A DNA stretch of 64,000 nucleotides from Pichia kudriavzevii (lineage: Eukaryota; Ascomycota; Pichiomycetes; Pichiales; Pichiaceae), in NCBI RefSeq assembly GCF_003054445.1, contig NC_042510.1:434001-498000 (forward strand), written 5' to 3'. The notes beneath the pieces are model-generated. The model saw only the letters and a program-made list of their open reading frames with translations. It searched no databases and was not told the DNA's origin. The first letter of the stretch is position 1. Each line of letters starts with the position of its first letter. Positions 25,323 through 35,397 of this stretch are shown piece by piece. The position numbers and the translations under genes are program-made.

Positions 25323-27731
25323 ATGACAACCTTTGTCCATTTTCCCCTGAAAACCACCGACCAAGTGGTATGGTCAACGCCGCTTTCGAGTTTCCTTAGT
25401 TCTACATTTGGCCGCTCGTTCACATCTGATTTGCAGCCAGCTTTCTCTAGACTCGATGAACTACGCACAAACATCCAGCATGCGTCTTTCAAGGACGCTG
25501 ATATAATCATCCCCCAATACATTGATTACATTACACAGATTGATTCTCTTAGACTTCGGTTGCCATTGGAGTTGGTTACAATCGAGTTTAAATGGCTAGA
25601 TACCTTGAAAGAGGAGGAAATCTCACAAAAATCGGTATCGTTTGAAAAAGCATCAATAATGTACAATTTAGCATGTCTACACTCTTACAAGGGTAGTGTT
25701 GCTGCCTCAAATATTGACTGGAAATTGGCGGTTTCCTCCTTTGCCCATGCCTCTGGAATTTTCGAATACATGGCTTCCCATTTCTTACATTCACCAGCCT
25801 CCGATCTCGATGTTCATGCAAGCAAGTTATTCTCTCATCTAATGTCAGCCCAGGCACAGGAATGTTTTCTTTGGAACTATATGCACACAGCAGAAACTAA
25901 ACACTCCTTGGTTGCTAAGCTTGCCAAAGGTGTGTCTGAAAGGTATGAGAAAGTGATCAAGTATTTAAATAAAGGCGTTGATTTGGATTGTTTAAATGAA
26001 TGCAAGTGGAAGAAAGAATATTTTTTGGCGTTTGCGTATTTCCATGATGCCCAAAATTATGGGAGTGTCCCTCAAATAGGTTATGCCATAACCTCTGCAA
26101 GCCAAGGTCTTGATACTTGTAAGGAGTTGAGAAAAATCAAGGTGGATTCTATATTGAATGACATCGGCGAAGAGTTGAAGAAGGAAATTACCTCTAAGCT
26201 GAAGGAGTGGGAAAAAGATAATGATTTGATTTATCATCATGCTGTACCTGACAAAATTAATGTTCCGGCAATCAAAAAATTGGAAGGTGCTAAATCAATC
26301 GACTTTGAGAAACAGTTGATGGAAAATGGCGGTTGTAGAGATCTATTTGATAAAATTGTCCCTATGGAAGCCCATCAAAGCATGTCAATCTACTCAGAAA
26401 AACAAGCTCAAATATTAAGAAAATTAAAAGAAGAAATTAACGTTGCTAATGAAGAGGTTGTTTCAGTGTTTGAGTTTTCTAAAATACCAAGTAGTATCAT
26501 TGAAATTCAGAATCTGTTAAGGTCTAGAAACAGTACCGTGGAAGAGGAGGAACGAGAAAAGGAAGCAGGTTATCCAAGGGTTTTGGCAATGGCTCATGAA
26601 ATGGAAACCTCGTCTATGTCTTCGGACCAATTTGACATGACAGAGGTTAATTCAAAGAGGGAAGAGATCAAGGAAAGTTTGGAGAAGATCGATGAATTGT
26701 TAATGAAGGACGATAAAAACATGTTGATTAAGTCTTTGCCTATAAACAACGAGCTTACCAAGTTGAGGGATGAGGTATCATCTACTCGCAGAATTATGGT
26801 TGAAGCTGATCTAAGTGATTCCAAATTGTCAGATTTGTGGTCCAAGTATGAAGTTGAGATTTCAGTTTTGAGGAAAGGTGTTTCAAAACTTCACGAATGG
26901 TTGAGCTCTTCCAATACTGATGATCTCAACAAACAGATATCTCTATTAGACCTGGACGATTCGTCTGATAATTATGACATTAATACTGCCAATGAGTTAA
27001 TTGAGAATATTTACGCTAACAAAAAGTCCTTGGAGCTACTTGTCAACGAAAGAAATTCAACATTGCAAGACCTCACTGAAGCTATGCATGCTGAAGATAT
27101 CTCTTCCGTTTTGATCAATTACCGTGATGCATCTGATGAAGAGCTCGAACAAGTTTTCTTAGAACAGTTATCGAAATACGACGCATATAGATCTCGAATT
27201 AACGATTTGATTGATGCACAACCTAATAAGATTTTTGATCTTAAGGAATCACTTGGTTCATTACTTGATTTGGGAATTGTTAAAAAGAAATTGGAGGAAA
27301 AGAAAAGAGAAAGAGGTACTGTTAAATCTAAAATCAACAGATTGATTGACGCATATGAAGCTTTCAAACTCTGTACCAAAGGTGTGGGTGAAGCTGTTAA
27401 TTTCTACACCAAGTTACAACATAGGACTAGCGAGATCTTAAACAGAATACAATCCATTGTCAACCAAAGAGATTCATACATTAGTGATAGCAGAAGCAGC
27501 ATTGGCAGTGACCCTACTGGTAATTTAGGCGGCTTCGGTGGTTACACTGTGAACTATCCCCAACAACAACAACCTCCTGCCTACTCCACAAGCAGTGAGC
27601 AAACACCCAACATTCCTCCGCTACCTTCCAAGCCAGCGTACACTGGGAACACACATTCAAGCTTGCCTTACTCCACTCCGTCTGTGTATGATCCTAACAT
27701 GTACTCCCAATTTGGGCAGTCATGGAAATAG
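25323..27731 (+). CDS. BRO1: Bro1-like ESCRT-associated protein
   Basis: Class E vacuolar sorting factor that binds Snf7/ESCRT-III on endosomes and recruits the deubiquitinase Doa4. 802 residues against 844 in S. cerevisiae. BRO1 domain at about 1-370 (FPLKTTDQVVW, SVSFEKASIMYNLACLHS, KDNDLIYHHAVP). The SIYSEKQAQILRKLKEEINVANEE block closely parallels Bro1 rather than Rim20. A long coiled-coil V domain spans about 370-720, rich in Glu, Leu and Lys. The Pro-rich C-terminus (YPQQQQPPAYS, NIPPLPSKPAY) matches the Bro1 tail type. The alternative is Rim20, the pH-signalling homologue. The length and the block just named favour Bro1. The start is the ATG at 25323. Confidence 0.85.
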   Translation: MTTFVHFPLKTTDQVVWSTPLSSFLSSTFGRSFTSDLQPAFSRLDELRTNIQHASFKDADIIIPQYIDYITQIDSLRLRLPLELVTIEFKWLDTLKEEEISQKSVSFEKASIMYNLACLHSYKGSVAASNIDWKLAVSSFAHASGIFEYMASHFLHSPASDLDVHASKLFSHLMSAQAQECFLWNYMHTAETKHSLVAKLAKGVSERYEKVIKYLNKGVDLDCLNECKWKKEYFLAFAYFHDAQNYGSVPQIGYAITSASQGLDTCKELRKIKVDSILNDIGEELKKEITSKLKEWEKDNDLIYHHAVPDKINVPAIKKLEGAKSIDFEKQLMENGGCRDLFDKIVPMEAHQSMSIYSEKQAQILRKLKEEINVANEEVVSVFEFSKIPSSIIEIQNLLRSRNSTVEEEEREKEAGYPRVLAMAHEMETSSMSSDQFDMTEVNSKREEIKESLEKIDELLMKDDKNMLIKSLPINNELTKLRDEVSSTRRIMVEADLSDSKLSDLWSKYEVEISVLRKGVSKLHEWLSSSNTDDLNKQISLLDLDDSSDNYDINTANELIENIYANKKSLELLVNERNSTLQDLTEAMHAEDISSVLINYRDASDEELEQVFLEQLSKYDAYRSRINDLIDAQPNKIFDLKESLGSLLDLGIVKKKLEEKKRERGTVKSKINRLIDAYEAFKLCTKGVGEAVNFYTKLQHRTSEILNRIQSIVNQRDSYISDSRSSIGSDPTGNLGGFGGYTVNYPQQQQPPAYSTSSEQTPNIPPLPSKPAYTGNTHSSLPYSTPSVYDPNMYSQFGQSWK

Positions 27732-27877
27732 GGTGCAAATTGTGTAGTGATTTATAATAAGTAAACTTCCGTGTTGTGAAATATTTTAAGAGAAACTTTA
27801 AGCGTTTAATGACACAATTGGTTCGAGCAATTTTTTTTTTTTTTTTTTCAGTTCTTCACTTTTTTAAACTATGACAC

Positions 27878-29722
27878 ATGCCTTTTAAGGTTTTTCACCC
27901 CTTCGATGTCATGAACAAAAGCATCACACTTTTGAGTCGACGATTCCACAGTTACACCAGAATGGCTGAAGAAACGGGTAATGCATTGAAACAACAAACG
28001 GTGATCAAATCACAATTGCAAAAGCATGACGCATGGAAAAGCGGACCACGTCAGAATACGGACTTAACATTGAAACCAGATGAAATCCCCAATATTAGGG
28101 GAGAGCCATCTCCATTGGGTGGATCGTGGTGTGGTATATTTGAGAATAAAGTAGAGTTTAAATCTGAACATTTTGTCACGGCAATGTCGAATCTTATAAA
28201 AAGCCCTAACATCAATTCAACTGTTATTTTACGATCTGATATTTTAAGGAGAAATGTATTCAATGACGACGATGAACAAACTGAAACATTTGTTGCCGCA
28301 AATATCAATGATGAGCCATTATTGAATGAACCACTTGACAACGTTTTAACCAGGCATATTGATGATACTGAAATCAAGTACGTACCAATCAACTCGGATT
28401 TCAAGCCAATAAATGAGTTCGTTAGAAGGATGATCCCAAGAAACCCTTCAAAGGATTATATCATTAACCAAACTTGTTTGCTCTTACGCAACCGCAAAGA
28501 AAACTCTTATTTGATTATATACACACCACATATTTCCGATCCCGAAGAAATTCCGTTCTATTTACCCCCAGCAAAGTCTATTGGTATTTTATTCAACGAG
28601 AAGACCTCAAAGTTGTCCATTTATTACCTACCGTTTGACTCGCAAGATAAGAATATATTTAAGGATATGGCACCTTCGGAACGTCCAATTAGAATTGCTT
28701 ATAGATTATTAGGGACAGCAAAGAAACATTCAAACGGTGTCATGAATGGTTATTCCAAGCGTGTCAATCATGACCAAGTTGTTCCGAAACAAATATTTCA
28801 GGATAGATACATCTTGTTGAAGCAAAAATATGCTAAAACTCTAGTTGATAATTGGTGTGAATCGACTGATCCACGTAAACACGTCTTTGAAGATATAGCA
28901 ATTGCAGCATTTTTAATTGAATTTTGGAATTTGATTTATCCAGACAAAACATCTTTCCAGTTTAGAGACTTGGGGTGTGGAAATGGTGTTTTGGTGTATA
29001 TTTTGATAATGGAAGGTTACATGGGTGAAGGTATTGATGCACGTGCTCGTAAATCTTGGGATTCTTTCCCTAAAGAGGTTCAAAAACAGTTAAGAGAGCA
29101 GGTGATTGTTCCCTCGGTCTTATTAAGGCCGCATCCCATGCAATTTGCCCAAAACCCATATATATCTGACAATGGCCAGGTATGGAAAGTCCCTATAAAT
29201 GACCAATCATCTCACCAAAGTCCTACGAAGGCAGGTAGTAAGAATGTTCAGTTGGTCGAGTGCTACTCAAGTGCTGAATTATTAAGTGACGCAAGGATTA
29301 ATGTCACAGAGTTTCCTCTAAACACATTCATCATTGGTAACCATTCGGATGAGCTTTCATGTTGGATTCCGTTGCTTGGTTATCCGTTCATTGTCATTCC
29401 ATGTTGTTCTCATAGCTTAAGTGGTGACAAAACTCGATATCCAGTCATTAAAGGACTTAATGGTAGAACTACTCCACAAGAAGGTAATTCCACATACCAA
29501 GGTTTAGTTGATCATGTTGAATACCTTGCCATGATGTCAGGATGGAAAGTTGAAAGGGAAATGCTGAGAATCCCATCAACTAGAAATGCTGCAGTGATTG
29601 GTTATCAAAGAAGCGAATTTGTACCAAAGTCAATTTACGAAATTATTGCAATGGAAGGTGGTGCAACAAAATGGGTAGAGAATACAATGGCTTTAATGAA
29701 GAAGAAACCAAGGAATCATTGA
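27878..29722 (+). CDS. TRM44: tRNA(Ser) Um44 2'-O-methyltransferase Trm44
   Basis: AdoMet-dependent enzyme forming 2'-O-methyluridine at position 44 of tRNA-Ser. 614 residues. The methyltransferase core is clear: FRDLGCGNGVLVYILIMEGYMGEGIDARARKSW, with the glycine-rich motif I and the acidic residue binding the AdoMet ribose, then FIIGNHSDELSCWIPLL (motif IV region) and FIVIPCCSHSLSG. These blocks are characteristic of Trm44. The ATG at 27878 adds an N-terminus (MNKSITLLSRRFHSYTRM) that looks basic and presequence-like; in-frame ATGs at 27911 and 27962 are alternatives. A 19-nt T run sits immediately upstream. It is convergent with NOP4, with 148 bp between. Confidence 0.9.
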   Translation: MPFKVFHPFDVMNKSITLLSRRFHSYTRMAEETGNALKQQTVIKSQLQKHDAWKSGPRQNTDLTLKPDEIPNIRGEPSPLGGSWCGIFENKVEFKSEHFVTAMSNLIKSPNINSTVILRSDILRRNVFNDDDEQTETFVAANINDEPLLNEPLDNVLTRHIDDTEIKYVPINSDFKPINEFVRRMIPRNPSKDYIINQTCLLLRNRKENSYLIIYTPHISDPEEIPFYLPPAKSIGILFNEKTSKLSIYYLPFDSQDKNIFKDMAPSERPIRIAYRLLGTAKKHSNGVMNGYSKRVNHDQVVPKQIFQDRYILLKQKYAKTLVDNWCESTDPRKHVFEDIAIAAFLIEFWNLIYPDKTSFQFRDLGCGNGVLVYILIMEGYMGEGIDARARKSWDSFPKEVQKQLREQVIVPSVLLRPHPMQFAQNPYISDNGQVWKVPINDQSSHQSPTKAGSKNVQLVECYSSAELLSDARINVTEFPLNTFIIGNHSDELSCWIPLLGYPFIVIPCCSHSLSGDKTRYPVIKGLNGRTTPQEGNSTYQGLVDHVEYLAMMSGWKVEREMLRIPSTRNAAVIGYQRSEFVPKSIYEIIAMEGGATKWVENTMALMKKKPRNH

Positions 29723-29870
29723 TTCCAAAGAATCAGGTGTCTTGCACTATTTACAAACATCCCCAAGAGTATAATTTAAGTTTATTCTATAGAAAATACA
29801 AATCGTCCTTTTTGACGAATCTTTAGATGGAGCAAAGGAAAACAACTGATACTTATACAATTTCATTCGC

Positions 29871-32021
29871 CTATTTTTTTTGCTTTTTTTGTCTACGTCT
29901 TTTGCCAATCATTCTTTTAGCATCTTCGCTCAAAGCTGATAATTTCTGATCATTTTCAGAACGACCTTCTGCAATTGATCTAGGTTTACCAACGTGACTA
30001 CCTTTATTGAGGTTGCCTCGTTTACCATTCTTTCCATTAACCTTTTGTCTCTTGTTATCTTTTCCGCTCTTCTTCTTAGATGTTTCTTCTTCCTTTGTAT
30101 CTTCTCCATTTTCTCTTTTTCTTTTTAATGTTTTACCTTCGGTTCTACTCCTCGAAATTTGATCGTATCTTCTCTTCACAACACTGGCATTTTCAATAGC
30201 AAATTCGACAACTAATCTTCTTCTGTTGATTGTTTTTTCCTTTAACGCTAATTTAGTCTGCTCTTCTGTTAAACCGTTAGTAATTTCGTCCTTGGTAACT
30301 TCATGGGCATTCAACCATCTGAGAGCCATCAACGCATGCTTATGATCTCTAAATTCTAAGAAACCATAACCTCTAGATCTACCATATTCACCGGAGCCTT
30401 TAACTTCGTTGATAACTTTTGCTTGAGTAACCACACCGTGTTTGGAAACTCTCTTCTTCTCTTCATCGTCTGTTATTCCTAATTTTTCCAACACAAAATG
30501 CTTATGCTTAGTAGATCTATCGATTTCTTCCTTCGACAAAGGATGTCTCTTGCCTTCTTTGACTTCCTTCGCAAATTCAACAATCGCTTTTCTACCTAAT
30601 TGCTTGAAGGATTTATCATTCATTGCTCTAGGTAAGTTTCTAATTGCCAATCTAGTCATAGATAAATGCAATGTTGGGTTCTTCTTTAATTGCTCAACTC
30701 TTAGATTGAACGATCTTTCCCTGATATCTAGATCACCTTTACTTAGTAGGGCGGCTAATTTTGAATTTGGCCCAATTCTACCTTCATTTAAAAGATATAA
30801 GTTTCTCTTATCAGACTCCTTTGGTGTTCTACCTAGAAGTTCTTTCCTGCTCTCTGCACTTTTTTCAGCCATTCTAGCTGCAGAATCTCTATCCAGAGCT
30901 GGTGCGATTTGCATGATACGACCTTCATACACATAGAACGGAGAAACATCATCAGGTAGCAAAATTGAGTTAGCAGAAACCGAAGGAGCATTCAAAAGAC
31001 ATTCTTCGTAGGCGTTATTCTTGTAGAATGCAACAAAGGCAGTACCTTTTGGTAAACCAGTCTCCTTGTCTATGACGGGCAATGCATATTTTACTTCACC
31101 CAATTTTTCAAAGTGTGCCTTCAATGCGTCTTCCGTAACGTCATATGGGAGGTTACGAACGAAAACACAAAACTTCTCCTGTCTGTTTCTTTTCTTCCTT
31201 TCCTTCGGTTCTTCATCTTCTAGTTCAAGCAATTTTACATCTTCATCGTGAACTTCTTCATCACTATCATCATCATTTTCTGCGTCTTCTTCTGCGTCTT
31301 CTTCCTCTTCGGTTCCCACTGCTCCATCAACATCAGAATCCCTATCAGAATCATCTTCCTCGGCACTGGCTTCTACGGGCTCTTCCGGTTGTTCGTCTTT
31401 GAGGACAGTCCAATGAGACTTACTGACTGCAAAATCAACAGCAACTTCTCTACCGTTAATTTTGAGATTCGAAGATTCCTTCACGGCTTTCTCTGCATTG
31501 GCATGTTTAGTCATAGTAACAAAACCGAACCCACACATTTTTCCATCTGGCTTTTTCGGAATCTTAGCTTCTTTAACGGGACCATACATTTTGAAAATAT
31601 TTGCCAATTCATCAGAATTCTTCACACTCCATGGCAAGTTTCTAACAATCAATCTTGCAGTTTTCTGAAGAGCAATTTTTTCTGGTGCAACATTGTTTTT
31701 CTTTGGGGTGGAGCTTTTAGAATCATCCTTCTTTCTCTCTCTTCTTTTGGCAATATCCACTCTCAAAAGCCTATCGTTTAGCTTCTTTTTTTTGGACTCC
31801 TGCAACGCTATTAAAGTATCATCATCAGAAGTAAAAGACACAAATCCAAAACCACGTGATTTATTTTCGTTATCATTGACTATAACGGCATGCTTAACAG
31901 GTGCAAACTGTGAAAAAAAATCTGACAACTGCTCGTTAGTGATGTCGAATGGAATTGAACGGACAAACAAAGTTTTCCTATCTAATGAGTCATCTTGGAC
32001 CTTTTCTTCAGTTGTAGACAT
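29871..32021 (-). CDS. NOP4: Nop4-like nucleolar RNA-binding protein (four RRMs)
   Basis: Nucleolar protein needed for 27S pre-rRNA processing and 60S assembly. 716 residues (yeast Nop4 has 685). RRM1 at about 16-95 (TLFVRSIPFDITNEQL, SRGFGFVSF), RRM2 at about 123-202 (RLIVRNLPWSV, CGFGFVTM), then an acidic linker (SAEEDDSDRDSDVD, EEEDAEEDAENDDDSDEE). RRM3 lies at about 283-375 (FCVFVRNLPYDVTEDAL, GTAFVAF) and RRM4 at about 465-600 (RLAIRNLPRAM ... SRGYGFLEF). RRM4 is split by an insertion, as in Nop4. The C-terminus is strongly basic. An AAAATTTT (RRPE core) lies 71 bp upstream of the ATG (32092-32099). The start ATG is at 32021-32019. Confidence 0.94.
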   Translation of the reverse strand: MSTTEEKVQDDSLDRKTLFVRSIPFDITNEQLSDFFSQFAPVKHAVIVNDNENKSRGFGFVSFTSDDDTLIALQESKKKKLNDRLLRVDIAKRRERKKDDSKSSTPKKNNVAPEKIALQKTARLIVRNLPWSVKNSDELANIFKMYGPVKEAKIPKKPDGKMCGFGFVTMTKHANAEKAVKESSNLKINGREVAVDFAVSKSHWTVLKDEQPEEPVEASAEEDDSDRDSDVDGAVGTEEEEDAEEDAENDDDSDEEVHDEDVKLLELEDEEPKERKKRNRQEKFCVFVRNLPYDVTEDALKAHFEKLGEVKYALPVIDKETGLPKGTAFVAFYKNNAYEECLLNAPSVSANSILLPDDVSPFYVYEGRIMQIAPALDRDSAARMAEKSAESRKELLGRTPKESDKRNLYLLNEGRIGPNSKLAALLSKGDLDIRERSFNLRVEQLKKNPTLHLSMTRLAIRNLPRAMNDKSFKQLGRKAIVEFAKEVKEGKRHPLSKEEIDRSTKHKHFVLEKLGITDDEEKKRVSKHGVVTQAKVINEVKGSGEYGRSRGYGFLEFRDHKHALMALRWLNAHEVTKDEITNGLTEEQTKLALKEKTINRRRLVVEFAIENASVVKRRYDQISRSRTEGKTLKRKRENGEDTKEEETSKKKSGKDNKRQKVNGKNGKRGNLNKGSHVGKPRSIAEGRSENDQKLSALSEDAKRMIGKRRRQKKQKK

Positions 32022-32276
32022 TGTATTTTTGCTATAACCTGCGAGTGTCTCTGATTGATTAAGGTAAATGGATATAGTTTTAAACTACATCAAAATTTTT
32101 TTTTTCTTTACTGCTGAAGAGTTTATCATGAAAAAAATTAAATGAAAAAAAAAAACTTCACCAAAATACATGCGCGTAAAGTCAAATATCCTGGTAAACT
32201 TACAAGTTCAGATTTGTAAACATTCAGGAAACAATAGTTCTATTTGTTGAAACAAGGACTGGCTAAGACACGGAGG

Positions 32277-34001
32277 ATGGCTTTGAAGAGGAGGAAGCTT
32301 AACAATTCTGGGATTTTGTCGAACTCTTATATTCCACCGTTACGTGCAACCCAAATCGATCGAGAATTGCAGAAACTTCCACCTGACTCGCTCTACAACC
32401 TTACACACCTATGGTTATCCATTCCATCAACACAACCTGTACCGAACGCATATTTGCGAAGGAAAGGATACACCAAATCAAGCTTGGCAGATACCTTCTT
32501 AACAAAGTTGAAATCCCTTAAAAACTTCAAAAATAAGACACAGTTGAAGAAAAAGCTTATTAATACCATCCTTGTCGAATTTTACCCTAATGGACTGAAC
32601 ACATTACAGCTTGCACAGATAGATGTACAGCTACTTGTTGATAGACCTACTTCCAGCTCATGGATTTCTTCTACAGTGAAGATTGTTAATGGTTCGAGTG
32701 ATATACCATCAAATGAAGAAGATATTTCCAATGATGAACGAAACGACAAAATATCGAAATTGACTAACTATACGTTTTCCTTAGACTCACAGTTATTTTT
32801 GGATAAATTTATTGCAAACCTTGCAAACCTATATTTGACGCATGTTTATATCTCTAGGCATCCGTATTTCCCATTGATTATGGTTCGAGTCCAAATGTAT
32901 GATTATACTTATCACCGATCCTCCGCAACACATAGTGAAGTTTTTCAAGACTTAACCAACAGGGCATTGTTCAAATCGGAAAAAATGAAATTCAATGAAG
33001 ATCTTGACAGAATCCTCAACAACAAGAACAATAGGACACCAAATCAAGAGATTAATACTAACCTGCAAAGGCAGGTCAGGCTTCAAATTCAGCCGCAAGT
33101 AAGATCACATAAACCATTTTATATTCTTCTTCCCATATCTTCACCGCATGTCATTCATTCTGTATTTCCACCCGATGATGTTTGTAGCCGACTAATATTA
33201 CAAACACTTGAAACAACATTGGCCAATGATGATTTTTATAAGGTTAATCGACCATGTGAGGCCAAAACAAACAAGTTAGACACAAACACTTCAATTATCA
33301 CCAGTAGAAAGATCAGAATATTCAGAGATGCAGATATTCCTAAACCAATAAAGAACTTAAACACAATGTTCTTACTGCGCGGTATCTCAAGATTTGGTTC
33401 ATCTTTGGGTGCTTGGGCACCTTATGCAGAGGGAATTGTTGATATGGATATTTTTGAAAATGAATTGAAACATTTGATTGTTCAGCCAGAAGAGATGATA
33501 GAGCTCGATGGACATAGTGATGATGATTTGCAGGGTCGACCGAAAGCAGAGGACAGAAAGCAACGCAAAATCATTTCTGCGCTTAAGTTCAAAGGGACTC
33601 TGAAAAGGATTAAGCCAAAGAAATTGTATAAATGTAATGGAAACCATGGAGATAGTGATGACTACAATGATGCTAGTATTGATTTAGAGGAGTATGAACA
33701 AAACAATGAGAATTTCTTTGAATCTGAGCAAAAAAGGTTGCAAAATAGATATGCATCGGCAGTTCCCATTAACGAGTCTAAATTTGAGATAAAAGCCCAG
33801 TTGGAAAAGAAGAAGACCCAAGGAAATGAGAAGGACGTTTTTTCGTTTACTATGGAACTAACAGGCTCTGACGTATATGGTGGGTTACACGAATTAGCTG
33901 ATCAGGGTGTCATTGATCCATGCAAGATTCCAGACTGGCTAACCGGGGAAGTACCTATGGGGGGTACAGTAGTGAATGGGAAGCTTCGTACGAAGCGTTG
34001 A
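32277..34001 (+). CDS. CHL4: Kinetochore protein Chl4 (CENP-N)
   Basis: Ctf19/CCAN kinetochore subunit that pairs with Iml3 and binds the Cse4 nucleosome. I start at the ATG at 32277 (MALKRRKLNNS; 574 residues); the frame upstream has no ATG. Conserved blocks align through S. cerevisiae Chl4 (458 residues): LPPDSLYNLTHLWL, ILVEFYPNGLNTLQLAQIDVQLL, LAxLYLTHVYISRHPYFPLIMVRVQ, PFYILLPISSPHVIHSV, SRFGSSLGAWAPYAEG, and the C-terminal Iml3-binding end ELTGSDVYGGLHELADQGVIDPCKIPDWLTGE. The extra length is in an acidic/basic linker at about 395-500. A CENP-N here means the yeast has a conventional CCAN. Confidence 0.92.
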   Translation: MALKRRKLNNSGILSNSYIPPLRATQIDRELQKLPPDSLYNLTHLWLSIPSTQPVPNAYLRRKGYTKSSLADTFLTKLKSLKNFKNKTQLKKKLINTILVEFYPNGLNTLQLAQIDVQLLVDRPTSSSWISSTVKIVNGSSDIPSNEEDISNDERNDKISKLTNYTFSLDSQLFLDKFIANLANLYLTHVYISRHPYFPLIMVRVQMYDYTYHRSSATHSEVFQDLTNRALFKSEKMKFNEDLDRILNNKNNRTPNQEINTNLQRQVRLQIQPQVRSHKPFYILLPISSPHVIHSVFPPDDVCSRLILQTLETTLANDDFYKVNRPCEAKTNKLDTNTSIITSRKIRIFRDADIPKPIKNLNTMFLLRGISRFGSSLGAWAPYAEGIVDMDIFENELKHLIVQPEEMIELDGHSDDDLQGRPKAEDRKQRKIISALKFKGTLKRIKPKKLYKCNGNHGDSDDYNDASIDLEEYEQNNENFFESEQKRLQNRYASAVPINESKFEIKAQLEKKKTQGNEKDVFSFTMELTGSDVYGGLHELADQGVIDPCKIPDWLTGEVPMGGTVVNGKLRTKR

Positions 34002-34761
34002 TTTTGTAAATTATATGTTGTAAATTAGTTGTAAAGTGAGTGGATGTCATGGTGTTATTAAACAGATATTCATCTTCTAAAGATGGAGGGGCTGAAATTG
34101 CATGTCAATTTACTTAGGGCGACCTTAAATTCGTTAGATTTAAGGCTTAAGAATTGTTGCATAACAACTATTCGGTACTTGTAAACGAAAAAACTCTCCT
34201 TCAAACTGAAAGAATACTAAAGTAAAACGATTGCTCAGATGTGCCTAACAGAAATAACGCCTATTAATATTTACAGATATTTAGTATTTTTTGAACAAAT
34301 ATCGTCTTCCTTTTTAAGATGAAAGAATATAAAATAGGAAAAGATGGCAACTAGTTGACAAAGGGGTACGTCCAAAGTAATGTTGTTTCCTCTTTTAGCA
34401 ATAGGAAAAATTGACTACTCCGACACCGGTTTCAGTGTTCTGTACTGGTTCAGATCATGAGTCGTATTTCACTTTCACAGAAAAAAAGCACTCAAAGCAA
34501 CAAATAAAGCAATTTTTTCCAGCTCAAGACATTTGAAACTTTATTTGTAAACTTTACAATTGCTTTGCTAGTGCTTTTGTGAACACACTATTTCCAACCT
34601 TGTAACTTTGCCAGGTTAGCTTTTGTCAGTAAACTTTTAAAAACTTTCCTTATAAATCAGAGATTAAACTTTAGTGTGGCTATACAACACGAACGTTTGG
34701 AATAGAGCAATAACTGCTGGAGAACATGCTAGTTTGTAAAGGTCCTGCGCAAAGGAAGAAC
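34002..34761. other. Long convergent intergenic region
   Basis: 760 bases between two 3' ends, longer than other convergent gaps in the window (128-310). AT-rich with several A/T runs. I see no frame, tRNA or confident snoRNA. A non-coding RNA cannot be excluded. Confidence 0.4.
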
Positions 34762-35397
34762 CTACTCATCCGAAAAGAGTGGATCAAAATCCAGCCTACA
34801 CAAGTGTGTGTTTATCTGTCTCGTGCGTAACTGGGGAGTATCTTGAAGTTTATGTGGACTTGGCAAAGTGCAACAAGGTTCTGCTAAAAATTGCTGAAAA
34901 TAATGATGTGGTTCGGACATTAGTTGGGGTGTTTTCTGAACAACGAGTTCAACCTCTTGCCCTTCTAGAGGATCCGAATCAGACGATATAAAGTTTGTAA
35001 ATTTAATCGAAAGAGCTGTTACTTTCCTTCTTTTTGTGGGGGTGCCCTCTAAGTGTGTCATCTTTCGTTTGTTTCTATTAATCGATTGATTTAAAGAAAT
35101 GTTTCCATCTAATAGAGAGATGTCGCTAGAGTCTAGGGTAGAATTTATTAAAGTATAGTCACTCATTTCAACTTCATCGATACTGAGTTTTGTATTACAA
35201 GTTAAGCTATAAGTGTCATTATACGAATGCTCAAGTTGCATAACTTCTTCTGGGCACCCATAACCGGCATCTGAGCTTTCAGACTCAAAATTGCTATACA
35301 AAGAGCAGTCAAACATTTGTTCTGAACGACCCTGCATCCTTGTAAGGTATGCTAAACAACTCGGTCTCAACTTTTTCAAATCCATAGGTTTCATCAT
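34762..35397 (-). CDS. Unknown acidic protein, 211 residues
   Basis: I do not recognise a family. The frame starts with two ATG codons (MMKPMDLKKLRPSCLAYL). The middle is acidic and Ser/Asp-rich (SNFESESSDAGYG, SSDISLLDGNIS), then a basic patch EGTPTKRRKV that could be a nuclear localisation signal with an overlapping CDK-type Thr-Pro site, followed by SSDSDPLEGQEVE. More Thr/Ser-Pro dipeptides occur (VQKTPQL, PSPHKLQDTPQL). It ends with the compact acidic and aromatic tail CRLDFDPLFSDE, which resembles short interaction or activation motifs. There are no membrane segments. The overall look is of a disordered nuclear regulator, possibly a CDK substrate; that is inference. It is divergent from cysA across 476 bp. 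It could be a rapidly evolving orthologue of a known cell-cycle protein. Confidence 0.6.
   Translation of the reverse strand: MMKPMDLKKLRPSCLAYLTRMQGRSEQMFDCSLYSNFESESSDAGYGCPEEVMQLEHSYNDTYSLTCNTKLSIDEVEMSDYTLINSTLDSSDISLLDGNISLNQSINRNKRKMTHLEGTPTKRRKVTALSIKFTNFISSDSDPLEGQEVELVVQKTPQLMSEPHHYFQQFLAEPCCTLPSPHKLQDTPQLRTRQINTHLCRLDFDPLFSDE

Noticed and set aside
25166-25522. Reverse frame of 118 codons overlapping the BRO1 start
   Set aside because: Antisense to a well-supported BRO1 domain, with no family match.
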